Assembly (NCBI GenBank): GCA_037176845.1
Contig: JAYKXP010000135.1
Span: 1 to 64,000, forward strand
Reading direction: 5' to 3'
DNA length: 64,000 bases
DNA from: Paramarasmius palmivorus
Lineage: Eukaryota; Basidiomycota; Agaricomycetes; Agaricales; Marasmiaceae
Position 1 is the stretch's first letter; the number at the start of each line of letters is the position of its first letter. This document shows, one piece after another, positions 47,737 to 59,200 of this stretch. The notes beneath the pieces were generated by a model. It saw only the letters and a list, made by a program, of their open reading frames with translations. It did no database searches and had not been told where the DNA came from. Made by a program: the position numbers and the translations under genes.

Positions 47737-50207
47737 TGTGCGAAAATCCGTTTATTTACGGTACGCAAATATCTCTGAAATATCTTTTGCAGCCCTCGAA
47801 TAATTCCACTCACCTGCAACTAACTTTTTCCTCTGGCGCTCTCGACTCTCGCGGCTCTTGTCAAACCACCCACCTTCCTTTTACAGAAAATTCGAAAAAT
47901 CACACCATCACCGTCAACGTCATCTCACGCATCGTGCTCAGAGTCAACCGCCAACGATGAGCTCGACAACCCACATCCGTTGCGGTCCCCTTCCCCTTCA
48001 ATTTTTTTCCAAATGGATCCAACTCAACCCTGTACCGAGTCCGCCGCAGTGCACGCAATGCAATCAACAATCTACAGGTCAATGTTCCCTAGCAAAATGA
48101 GCAAGCATGTACTCCTCGAAGGCTCGGTCCAGTCATTGTGCTGCTGGACATAGACATGAGCGGGTGGTTGGGTAGTTTTGGGGTTTCTAGGCCTCAGGTG
48201 CGTTACTGTCTCTCCTATAGCTAATCTGAAGCTTGCTCACAAATACCCAGTGATTTAAAACACCACCATATCAAAGACCGGATACCTTCCTCGATCATAG
48301 CCTACAATGATTCTTCCTGGTCGCTCTACATCATGTCAAAGGTCACATCAGTCAGTAGAATGTGTGCATGGTACCTAGGGCGCATCGACACGTTACTTGA
48401 ATAGTAATGAGTAGCGGTAAGTCATATTACTCCTAGTGCCAGTCTAAGCCGGTAATCCTCTGTCTAGGCCATACTTCTCCAACATGCTCATTTCACTGTA
48501 CATTTAGCAAGAACCTGGACTCGACTTGCAGTAACCGGCAATACCTATTTCCGCTTGTGGATGATATAGAGTTCTCTTGTCCTGAGTGATGGATGGGCCT
48601 CTGGACAAGCTTCGGGCGCGCCGAGGTTGCGATTGTGTGGTTACTTCAGAATCCAAGGTATTCTCCGGCAAAACGTACATACATCATGTATCTAGTGGTC
48701 ACCTATAAATACGTATTCATTGCGTATTCACAGACCAGATGTCAACTTTGGTTGGACTGTGACAGATATGCTCCTGCCCGTGCTTATGAATAAGAACTCA
48801 AGCCCTGACTTGTTGACTTATCAGGACCGTATTCACTTCGACTGAACTCGCTCGAACCAAATAAGCGCTTCGGCGCTTCATAACTAGAAACTCTCCACTC
48901 AAGGCGAACCAACGATTTACTCTGCTTCTTGTTCAGTTCTTCGAGTCTAAATGGCCTAATCATCGTCTCGTTTACTCCATTGACACCCAAGGAGCAGCGG
49001 GTACATTTAAAGCAAGGCTGAAACCAGCTACACAAAATGTATTGAAACTCTCCACGCAGAAAGTGAATCATGGTCTGGAGCTTGTCCCGCCGAAGCGATC
49101 TTGCTGTAAATGCTCAGAATATGCTCCAGGAAGCGTTATCCTCTGTTCTCACTAAGATCTAACCAGCAGGTCTTGTGGTTGTGTTGGAACGTTCATTCGA
49201 GCACATTGGTGGCCATCAAAGTACGAATCAAGCTTAATCAAGTACGATCAAATGTTGTCCTTAACACAGATTTTGCACATTTTATAACGTCCACTCGCTG
49301 TAACTTGCTCGGTGTCTTGAAGCGGATAGTAGATCACTATCTGACCTATATATAAGTACTTGGCTGGCCTGATAATTTTGTTTTGGTGACAAAAAGCACA
49401 ATTCGTCGAAGAACAACGTCGCAACAAGTTCATTGATTCCTATGCTACATACAAATTCAGAAATGAATCCTAATCACTTGGAACATGCATTAATTGCTCT
49501 CCTGCAGCTGAAATAATCTTGGAGCATAGTAGCTATTGGATCGAATGATGTCTGCGCGAGAGATGGACATCAACGAACCGTGACACAGGCATGCCATTGC
49601 CGGGATTGTGGTAGAGGCTCTCCATCCAAACTTCAAGCTTCAAGTCTACTAGGTAAATTCGTGGTAAATATCACAGATACATTTGCACTACGAAGCTACT
49701 TACAAAACACCCAGAAAATACTCAAGACAGTCAAGGTCTCAGCGAGTACTTGCCGCATCAACAAAGATAGAGCTTCAGCGAGCAAATGCACAAAGAGAAC
49801 GGCATATGAACTACAGTCAAGCTTGATAGGCATGGGATTTGGCAGGCGCATGGACGAATACAAAGAGCCAGCAGTCACTTCTAACTGTTTCTGCCTCAAG
49901 TCAAAGTACTCATAGTTCACACCTCAGCACCTGTGGATTCCCGGGTATTGAGTATTCACAGGGCGTGGAAGGGCCTTGAAAAGTAGAAGCGTCGATGCAA
50001 GGTTGTCTCGCTACAAAGTAGGAGTAAGAATCGCGAATTAGAACTTGATGAAACGTTGGTAATGACAGACTGTTGACCGCATTCACGCGATGACTTGTTG
50101 CGACCATTTATTTGCATTGAAGGGCGATAGAGCAACAAACAAAAGGGTAACAAAGAATATGGAGACTGAGGTATATGTGAAAGTCAAGTCCCATTCCGCC
50201 TATGTGA
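47737..50207. other. Gene-poor stretch left of the gypsy element
   Basis: About 47812-48030 resembles the minus strand of about 60500-60728. Shared blocks: ACCTTCCTTTTA(C/G)AGAAAA, AAAAAATC.CACCATCAC, AACCCACATCCG(T/C)TGC, and an AAATG(G)ATCC block where one copy opens a short MDPTQ frame. They look like the 5' ends of two copies of one decayed gene or element. From 48100 to 50207 there are only short frames. Confidence 0.4.
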
Positions 50208-50212
50208 ATAAG

Positions 50213-50426
50213 TGTAAGACTTCCTTGACTCGACTACTCGAGTACACGCAAAGGCCCTATGGCCGAGAGAGCACGACAACCTTTAGATTGTGTGTAGAGT
50301 AATCAAGACAAAAGAGAGTTGGTCTACCTAAGTCCGCGGAGGGTATTTATAGGTAAAGGAATAGGTAAACAAATATCAATAGATAAGATATGAATGATTA
50401 ACCATATAGGTAACGGGCGTGTTACA
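50213..50426 (-). repeat. 3' LTR of the gypsy element
   Basis: 214 bp, bounded by TG...CA on the coding strand, identical by eye to 60064-60277, and preceded on the coding strand by the GGGGAGGG purine tract. Confidence 0.92.
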
Positions 50427-50646
50427 CCCTCCCCGGCCAAATCGCCAACGGGGTCGATTTGAAAGCAATACACATGAAGATTAAAGTGAGATATAGTCGG
50501 TTTTGGGGAATGAGAGTGAGTGAAGACGTGTTTGTTGAAATATGTACGTGGGAATGCAAATTGGGGTACGTGGGAATGCAAGTTGGGTATACGGTCCGTT
50601 TCGGGAAAGGTTACTTGATGAGTGATGCGATGACGTGACTTCGCTT

Positions 50647-52320
50647 TTACTCCTCCACCATCCTTTCGGAATCAAGGCAATCAGGTGTACCGTCGGCCTT
50701 TGGGATCACAGCAGACGACTCGGAGGCAGGTTCGGAAGGAATAGCGCGAGTGGTAGGAGTGTTACTACGGTCATTTCCCAATGGTAATTGGGTGTTACCC
50801 GCGGTGTTCGAACCAGTGGTCTTGGCGGCTTGTTTTCGTGAGTTCCCTTCCTTATATGTTCCTCGGAGTTGTTGTCCCGCCTGAGTGATCCATAATCGAC
50901 GTTCTTGGAACATCAGGTAGATATTCCAGGTGCTTGGTGGAGTCCAAATGCGAAGGGAGTCGTCGAGGATGGAAGGAGAGACGCCATACATGCGGAGGCG
51001 CTGGTTCACCGATGATTGAAGTTCGGTCCATTCTGTGCTGAGCTCGGGATAGATGATAGGTACATCCATTAATGCGCTGATGGCCCATTCACTGCAGGTA
51101 TTCACCATGTCGACAGTGATGCCTTGTTGTGCCATGTTCCTCACCATCTCGTACACGGTGATATTCCCAGCATCATTACCGGAGAATCGGTCCAGTTTAA
51201 CCATGGGGGCAACTTTCAATTTCCAATGGGCTAGATACTGCTTGTAGATGCCCACTGGAGCGACTACACTCAGCAGTACACGAAGGAAGTGAATCCGTTG
51301 ATTGGCAGTGATGATGAATCCCGTAGTAGACCGTTTATTCGGGCGGATCTGTTGCAGAAGGTTGAATCCTGGTATGGTTGCTAGGTCGACACGGAGTGTA
51401 GTGGAGATGGAAATACCAGGGTATTGGATAGGGTTGGAATAGATTGCATACCACGCAGCCTGTGCCTCGGGTGAAAGTGTCGGATTGGCTTGCGCGATTA
51501 CGGGACGGGGATCTAACCATGGAAAAATGGTGCGTTCATCGTCATCGAATAACACTTTCGCTCGGCGTGCATTATGAATCCAAGCCGGTGGTTCCCATCT
51601 TGATGTAAGAAGGTACTGACAGCCTTCTGATAGCGGAACTCCGGCTTCACTTCCTGCCTTGGATACCATCCATATACGGTGTACACGTCGAAATGCGACC
51701 CAATTGCCAAGCTGCTGTGCATCCCGGATGAGTCGTTGGATATCCTCGACAGATTGAGGCAGTGCTATAGCGGTAAAGCCACGAGGTTTATGCTGGAGCA
51801 ACTCGTCCTCGCTCGGTACCTCCCTATGAGACCTATCTGGTGAAGGTACGCGTGGTGGGACAGGTAAGGGTTTGGTGTCACGGCTGTCATGACGGCGGTG
51901 ATTGGACGACGATGGTTGATCACGGTGGGAACTGGATGGAGTAGGTGAACGTGAACGTGAGCGGCGGTGATTGATAGGGCGTGAGTTGACTGAATATGGA
52001 CCAGCCCGGTTGGATTCCCGAGTGCGACGGTCAGGTCCTGAATGGTAGGAAGGGCGAGGTGAATTGTAGTCGTTACGTCGAGGTTGATGGTTGCGACGTG
52101 GGTACTTCAATTCACGGAGATCATCCTCCAGTTCAAAAATACGGCTCTCGAGTGGATTGATTGCATCGTCTATGAGGCGACGGACTTCCTCATAGGTTGT
52201 AGGTGTAGCGTTTGACATTTCGATGTCAGCATCAAGATTTTCGGTGCGGGACCTTGAATCGGGTCTCCCCAACTCTCCCCGGCCAGACTCGCGAGAAGGC
52301 TTGTTTGAATAAAATGACAT
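50647..52320 (-). CDS. Extra ORF after pol in the gypsy element (557 aa, unknown)
   Basis: The frame begins 80 bases after the pol stop and ends about 220 bases before the 3' LTR, the place where env lies in errantiviruses. It is not env-like: no signal peptide, no transmembrane helix and no furin-type site. Residues about 30-75 form an acidic coiled coil (EEVRRLIDDAINPLESRIFE). Residues 75-190 are Arg/Ser-rich with many SR/SRSRSPT dipeptides, as in RNA-binding or nuclear-speckle proteins. The remaining 330 residues are folded-looking and Trp-rich (GNWVAFRRVHRIWMVSK, PPAWIHNARRAKVLFDDDE). A second structural, capsid-like or RNP protein is possible, but this is inference. The frame is intact. 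Confidence 0.8.
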   Translation of the reverse strand: MSFYSNKPSRESGRGELGRPDSRSRTENLDADIEMSNATPTTYEEVRRLIDDAINPLESRIFELEDDLRELKYPRRNHQPRRNDYNSPRPSYHSGPDRRTRESNRAGPYSVNSRPINHRRSRSRSPTPSSSHRDQPSSSNHRRHDSRDTKPLPVPPRVPSPDRSHREVPSEDELLQHKPRGFTAIALPQSVEDIQRLIRDAQQLGNWVAFRRVHRIWMVSKAGSEAGVPLSEGCQYLLTSRWEPPAWIHNARRAKVLFDDDERTIFPWLDPRPVIAQANPTLSPEAQAAWYAIYSNPIQYPGISISTTLRVDLATIPGFNLLQQIRPNKRSTTGFIITANQRIHFLRVLLSVVAPVGIYKQYLAHWKLKVAPMVKLDRFSGNDAGNITVYEMVRNMAQQGITVDMVNTCSEWAISALMDVPIIYPELSTEWTELQSSVNQRLRMYGVSPSILDDSLRIWTPPSTWNIYLMFQERRLWITQAGQQLRGTYKEGNSRKQAAKTTGSNTAGNTQLPLGNDRSNTPTTRAIPSEPASESSAVIPKADGTPDCLDSERMVEE

Positions 52321-52401
52321 TGTGTATAGTAGTGGTCTGGTAAGGGTGATGAAATGAGCGTGGGTGGTTAAGGTTTGGGAATGAAGGAATAGAGTTAAGG
52401 T

Positions 52402-55400
52402 TTATTTACGGTTGAAACCGCGTTTATTTTTTCTTGAGCCGTGAGATTTGGGGTCAGGGAGATCCTGCCATCTTTTCACACCTGAGACTCGGAGATACTC
52501 GTCTAAGGCCTTGAGGTCCTTTACGTCTTTATATGGCTGCCATGTGAGGTCTCCAAGGGTCCACCTGATAGCAAAATAAATGCCATCCTTACGCCATTCA
52601 TGTCCTTCGAGTGAGTCGACAAAGAATTCAGCATCCGCTGGAGCACCAAAATCATAAGGCTCAGCCTTTGAACGGTCGGGAAATAGAACCTCATCATTTT
52701 CTTGGTAGGGACGGAGCAAGCTGACGTGGAACACAGGGTGAATGCGACGTTTGGTAAGTTCTTCGGGTAAATCAAGCTCGTAAGTTGATGTCTTGGGGTT
52801 TGCCTTGATAATCGGATATGGTCCGATAAATTTAGGGCACAAACGTGTCGTCCGATCCTTAGGCATATTGAGATTTTTGGTGGAAAGGTACACCTTATCA
52901 CCCTCCTTGAGCTTAGGGTCATGTCGACGGTGCTTGTTCGCATAGTGGGTTTGAAAGACTCGTGCTTCTATGATGCTATCATGAGCATCATAGAGATTCT
53001 GCATTGCCTGAATTGCAAAGGCTCGAACTCCAGGAGGTATATTCTTGACGTGTCGAACCTCCCGCATCATAGTGGGCATGTAACCGTAGTTCAGTTCAAA
53101 GGGAGAGAACCCTGTCGTCTCGCTGATGCTTGAGTTAATAGCAAACTCGACCACAGGTAACTTGTCTAGCCAGTTGAGTTGATCCGGTTTGACCGTAGCG
53201 CGTAGAATTTGATTGGAGTTACGAATAGCACGTTCTGAGGCACCATCAGTTGGTGGGTGGAATGCTGTTGACATGAGGAGTTTTGATCCAAGTAACCGGT
53301 GAAGTTCACGCCAGAATGCGGCCGTAAACTTGGAGTCTCTATCAGAAACAATTGATTCCGGTAATCCGTGAAGTCGTACAATTTCGCGGAAGTACACTAG
53401 TGCGAGTCCTGATGCAGTACTTTTGGTGTGCATAGGTACCAAATGCACCATGGAAGTTAGGCGGCAGATAATGAGCCAGATATAGTTGAAGCCACGGACT
53501 TCTGGGAATGGTCCAAAGAAGTCCATTCCTATTGATTCCCAGGGGCGTGTAGGAATCGGCATTGGGTGGAGTTTCCCTGCAGGCTTGCGGTAGTCGGACT
53601 TGGCACGGTTGCATGGTTCGCAAGTATTACAGAACTTTTCCGTCATTCCATAGATTTTCGGCCACCAATACCAACGCCGAATGTAGTCGGCAGTTCTTTG
53701 AGGACCGAAATGTCCCATAATCTCATGTCCTTGGTCTAAAATTAGTCCTCGAAGTGAACGACGACCCTTGGGGGATACAGGGATGCATACAACGCGCTCC
53801 CCGGCAAGATTGGTATGCCAAATAAGTCCATTTTCAACCATGAAACGAGGGTGATCTTCTGGGCACTTCAATACCTTGGAGAACGTCGGATCATTCTCGT
53901 AAAACTCCTTGATATCTGTGAGGAACATGTCATCTTGATTGTAGACATGTTCCCGCAGGTCTGGTCCTGATGCGAGTGAATCAACAATTGTTGGATCAAA
54001 ATGATGAGGTGGCGGTTCCGAGATTTCTGGAGCCGTAGTGTCTTCCTGAGGTTCAGGTTTGTTGGCTTCAAGTTCAGCCGCTTCCAAGTCCCGTTTCTCT
54101 TGCTTCTCTTGAATCCTATTTGACCGTCGGAGGGTAAAGACTTGATCAAAGATTTGCTGCAGTTCAGCTTTGCGTCCAATAGGCAAGTCTTCACCTTCAG
54201 AGTCCAAGCGAGCATCAGCTGACACATAATGATGCGCATCGTGTTTTTCTCCTGGTGTATCAGACTCATAATACCTTGAAAGTGCATCGGCAACCTTGTT
54301 TCTAACACCCTTGATGTAGGTGATATCAAAGTTGAACCTGGAAAGGTATTCCATCCAACGCATTTGACGTCCAGACAGTCGCTTCTGGGTCTTGAAGAAC
54401 TGAAGAGATTGATGATCCGTAACAACATGTATCTTGTAGCCGATCAACTTGTCTTCCCATTTGAGTAATGCTTCGAGTATAGCCAGAGTTTCGGCTTCAA
54501 AGACACGGTAATTCCGTTGAGCATCCGTAAACTTTTTGGACATGAATCCTGCAGGGCGGCACTTCTGCCAAATTGGTCCTTGACCATACATGGCTCCGAC
54601 GCCTGAGACGGATGCGTCACAGATGACCCAGATAGGTTCATCAAGCTTGGGATTAATGGGTCGGAGTACTGGGACTTTTCCAGTGCAGCATAAGTCCTTG
54701 ATATTCTGCATGCAAGCATCATGAACTGGGCGCCACATGAATGGCTGCTTGTTCTTGGACATGTCCGAGAGCGGTGACGTATATGAGGCAACATTAGGAA
54801 GGTAGGCGGCAAGGTAATTGACGACTCCAAGGAATTTTTGAATGTCATGATATTCCCGAGGTGTCCTCCAGTTGCGGATGATGTCCAGTTTGTCCGCGTC
54901 AGCATGTAGACCGTTATCATCGATGATATGGCCAAGACAGTCCATGATTTGAGCGTACAGATTTAATTTGACGGCTTTGAGGTAAAGCTTTGCTTCACGA
55001 AGCTTATCAAACACGAGTTTGAGATGTGCTTGATGGTCCTCAATAGTGTCACTGAACACGAAAATGTCATCCAAGTAGACATAGACAAACAGGCCAATAT
55101 AATCACGGAATACATAGACCATGATGCGTTGGAAGGTAGATGGTGCATTACAGTCTCCCTGTTGCATGGTTTCGCTCACAAAGGTCCCTTGAACGGTTGC
55201 GAAGCCAGTTTTCCAAACGTCTTCAGGTACAACTCGGATCTGTTCATAAGCGTTTGACAGGTCAATCTTTGAGCGATATTTCTTGCTCGCAACATGCATA
55301 CGGATCATGTCTTGGTCAGGCATTGGGGTGCAGTCCTTGACAGTGTTCTCATTCCGCTGTCGGCAGTCTAGAACTGTTCGGAGTGAACCGTCTTTCTTGG

Positions 55401-56208
55401 GTATGCATAGCATAGGAATAGCCTGATCTACGGGCTCAGCCTTCCACCAACCAGCACGAGTGTACTGTGCAATTTTGTCCTTGAGATGACCTTGAAGGGA
55501 ATCTGGGCAACGAGGTAGGTACTGTACTATTTCATTCGTTTCGGATGGCGTTGTGACCTGTGACCTGCCATCCGAAAGTGACCTGTCGGATGGTGGGCAC
55601 GCGGTCTGTGACCACGGCGAAAATTTCGGAAATTAACGCCCAAAATTGCCAAATTTGGGCAAAATTCCGGATGTTAGCGCTGGTAACTCGCTGGGAGGAC
55701 TCGGATGATCCTCCAGTGACCTGTGACCAAACGAAAAATTTCGGATATTTTTGGCCTTGTGACCGTGACCATCCGAAATGAATGAAATAGTACAGTAGTA
55801 ATTATACCGTTTGTTGGGATCAATCAATGGGATAGTGTGATTAATATCACGCAACGGCGGTAATTCCTCTGGTGCGCCACCTAGAATGTCGGCATAGTCC
55901 TTAGTCCACTGTTCCCTGAGATGAGGTATATCTTCCTCAGTGAACATGGATTTGCCCTTCATTGATTCTCTAGCAGTCTTTAACTCTTCTTGGACGTCTT
56001 GTGGACATCCAAAAGCTGCCAGAAACCCATCTACGTGTGATATGCTTTGAAGGACATCTTCAAGTCGAGCTGTAAGCTTGGCTAAGTGAGGTGTAGGATC
56101 CGCTTCAGTGGTACCAAGTGCGAAATTGAGTTCGTCAACATGTACATTGACAGACCTTGATCCTGATGTGACTTTGATAGGTTCTGGACAGGTATGTTGC
56201 GTATCCAT
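52402..56208 (-). pseudogene. pol: Gypsy Pol (RT-RNaseH-integrase), split by a MITE
   Basis: The upstream piece (56208-55798) holds the N-terminal part, up to the conserved LPPLRDINHTIPLIDPNKRY before RT. The downstream piece (55519-52402) resumes at the next expected residues (PRCPDSLQGHL). Then come RT (KIDLSNAYEQIRV; YLDD catalytic pair), RNase H (DASVSGVGAMYG, VVTDHQSL), the integrase HHCC zinc module (HEIMGHFG, CNTCEPCNRAK), an integrase DDE core (MDFFGPF; IVSDRDSKF; SERAIRN) and a short chromodomain-like end (FFVDSLEGHEWRKDGIYF). The inserted MITE plus its TA duplication is 276 bp, a multiple of three, so frame is kept, but the MITE brings an in-frame TAA (minus strand, near 55633). Otherwise the coding is undamaged. 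Confidence 0.9.
55522..55795. mobile_element. TA-flanked MITE, copy 2, nested in pol
   Basis: 274 bp with about 27-bp inverted ends: left CTGTACTATTTCATTCGTTT then CGGATGG, right end its near-exact reverse complement ending GTACAG. TA lies on both sides (55520-55521 and 55796-55797). It is related to copy 1 at 33849-34114 (same TATTTCA(A/T)TC(A/G)(A/T)TTCGGATGG plan and similar interior). Being inside a gypsy element with identical LTRs, it moved very recently or was already in the source copy. Confidence 0.88.
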
Positions 56209-56274
56209 GGTATTGGACTTCCACGGTGGTTTCTTGCGTTTGTGGGAAGCTTGACTAGAGCTTCCCGCGTACTG

Positions 56275-59200
56275 TCAATGGTCTTGAGGGATGGGTGTGA
56301 CATCTTTGAGTGGTGAATTATCAATTTCAGGTCTTGTACGTGCAGGAGTAATGATTTCTTCGCCTGCGTAGAAGCCATCAAATGTTGAAACATCGTACTC
56401 AAACAATGCCTTAGACTCTTCCGAGACACGTTTTGAGGATCGGCGAATGATCTCTGCCTGTTCCTCCCCCACTGGAATCGTTGGAATTGGCTTTCCATCG
56501 ATTTCAATGCAATCTGTAGCCAAGTTGACCGAAATCTTGTATTTGCGCATGAAAGCACACCCAACCACCATGTCATAGCGGTCAATATTCGCAATGTCGA
56601 AATAGTCATCTCCGGAGACATAAGTCTTGTCATCTCCAAGGTGGAACTTTGTTTTGCACCCATAGTTGATCTTGGATCGGCTCCCTTTAGTGCCTAGTTG
56701 GAGAGTGACTGGGTTCTTGAGTTGGAAGTAATAAATCTTTGCCACGGTCGCAAAGTCAGGACTGAGGATGTCTGCAGTACTTCCAGTATCGAAAAGAGCG
56801 AAGCACTTGATGCCGTTAATGATAATCCAGGCGGCCAGACACCGATTTTCCGCAAAGTCACGCTGAGGGCGTTTCCCGAACTTTGGTGCATGTTTCCAGC
56901 TCGGATCTAAGGTGGCGTAGAAGCATCCTTCGTTTTCAGGGTCTTCTTCAATGCTTTGAACATATTCAGTAAAGTCCATGATGCCTTCGTCATGAGAATC
57001 ATATGGATTTCCAGATTCAGGAGCAGATGACTCGTGAATTTGATTGAGACGAGCATTTGCATGCCATTGGGTGAATTGAGTGGGCTCTTCACTTGCAGTA
57101 TCATAACCATCACTACCGGAGGAATCATCATTGAGTGCCGCAAAGCGTTCATAGATTGCACCATGAGTCTCATCTGCAGACTCAGCTTCCATAATAACAT
57201 TGATGAACTCATCCGAGAAGTTCTCCTCAGCATATGGGTCAGTACCAGGAGATTCTGGTACATCTTGATCTTCCTCATCGTCAGCTTGAGGGATTTCTTC
57301 ATCCGAAAAATCTTCCATGACTATTGCAAGCCGCGGAGCACCAGGAGGACGCTTTTTGCACTCGTTTACATAGTGTCCCTTTTCACCACAATGATAACAG
57401 GCTCCGTCCTTGGACTTGAAGTTGAGACGGTAGCGTTTCCCATTAGCACCTTGACCATGTTGACCAGATGGTCGATTTTGACGGGTTTGAGGTTTGGGAG
57501 CTTCACGGCGTTCAAATTTCTGGTTTGACTTTTCCCGTTGATCATTTAGCTCACGAATACGAGCATGATCGACAACTTGATGACGCTCTTTTTGCACCCG
57601 TAACATTTTCCTAGGAGTAGCCGTAGAGTTCGGGGAAGCATAGAATTTGTCTGCTTTCCAACCTGTTTCAACACGTAAAATTTGCTGCATAATCTCATTG
57701 ACAGTTGATCCTTCAGCCGTAATACCAGTACTTGTGACTTGACGACGAATATCCGCAGGTATACGCTTGAAGAGAGCAAGCTTGAAGTTGTACAACTCCG
57801 GTGGCTCGGGCATGCGCTTGGCGAATAGTGAGAGATCGGCGAAAAGTCTTCGTACGCCACTTTGAGGATGATATTGAATCGAGTCGTAGATATGTTGCAT
57901 CTCAAACAAGGCCGATTCAAGAATAAATCGATTGAAGAGACCTCGGAATACCTCAATGAATGAGTAACGGTGTTCCCGAGGGTCCATTCCAGTGCAGTAA
58001 GTATCAGGCACTTGGTTGACGACGTCACGGAACCAGGCCTTAGCGGGCCCAGTAAGGTTTGCACCAAGCAGCGTAACTCGGCCAGCATCTTCAGATGTTA
58101 CGACAAGTCGGCCTTCTCGAGTGATGGTTCGAGGTGGTCCAGTCAAGCCGAGAACTTCACAACGTTCGATGAAATTATGAATAAATGAATCCAATTTGAC
58201 AACACTACAATCACCACCATACGGCGTGAGCTTGGGCATGGCATTGATCATGTCTTTCCGAGTTTTCGGGTCATTGATTGGAGTGAAACTTGTATGAAGC
58301 TTGAATTCAATCAGAGTTGAAAAGGTCATGAAGACTCGGTCACGTAGTTTGGCACCACGTTCATGAGGTTGAATGATGTAGTCAAAGTACTCTTCACCTG
58401 GTAATTGATCATCTTCAGGTGGAACTACACCGAACGGCGTGCGTTGGTCACGGTATGAAGGGATGTCACCATGGTTTCGTGGATCACGTCGAGGGCCTTG
58501 TGAGTAGTGACTACCATCATCTCCTGACGGAGGCGGGTCATCGGGTGGTCCAGGTGGACCGCCAGCAGGCCGACCAGAGTGCCTCAAAGGCGTAGGTGTC
58601 GGTTGACTGTGACGAGAGTGGTTACTGCCACCATTGTGGCGATTTGGACCACCACCGCCGTGTCCATGGTCTGAGTTGTGATCTGAGCTGCCAGGATCAC
58701 TACCACCACCACCGTGTGGCGGAATAGGCGGAATAGGCGGTTGGAAGGGTGGTGAACCATGAGAACGATTCCCAGAGCGCGGTGTTGAAGTACGAGGAGG
58801 TTCCGAATGATGGCTAGGTTGTCGACCATCAGAACGGTCGCCATCATGATGGCTTAGTTGACTTGTGCGAGACGGCGGCTTGCTGGTACTACGCAAAGGT
58901 GCGTCATCTTCTTCATCCTTTACCTCCTCCACAGTAGCTTTCTGTGATGTTTTTGAAGTTGAAGGGGCTGGCTTTGAAGAATTTGGAGCCGGCGTCACTG
59001 TTGGAGATGGTGCTAAGAAGAGTCTGCGTGGACCAGTTGATGTACGCGCATGACGTCGTGTAGACGTTCGTCGAGTACTGTCCCGAGGCGTAAATGCGGC
59101 AGGATGGAGGTTGGGTGTGGTACCAGCAGCTGGAGGTTCAATAATGCGAGTACGACCCGCTTCGACATCACCTAATGCACCATCGTCGTCCATGTGAGGT

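Noticed and set aside
50647..52320. Envelope-like protein in the gypsy element
   Set aside because: No signal peptide, membrane helix or cleavage site is visible. The protein is coiled-coil and SR-rich instead.
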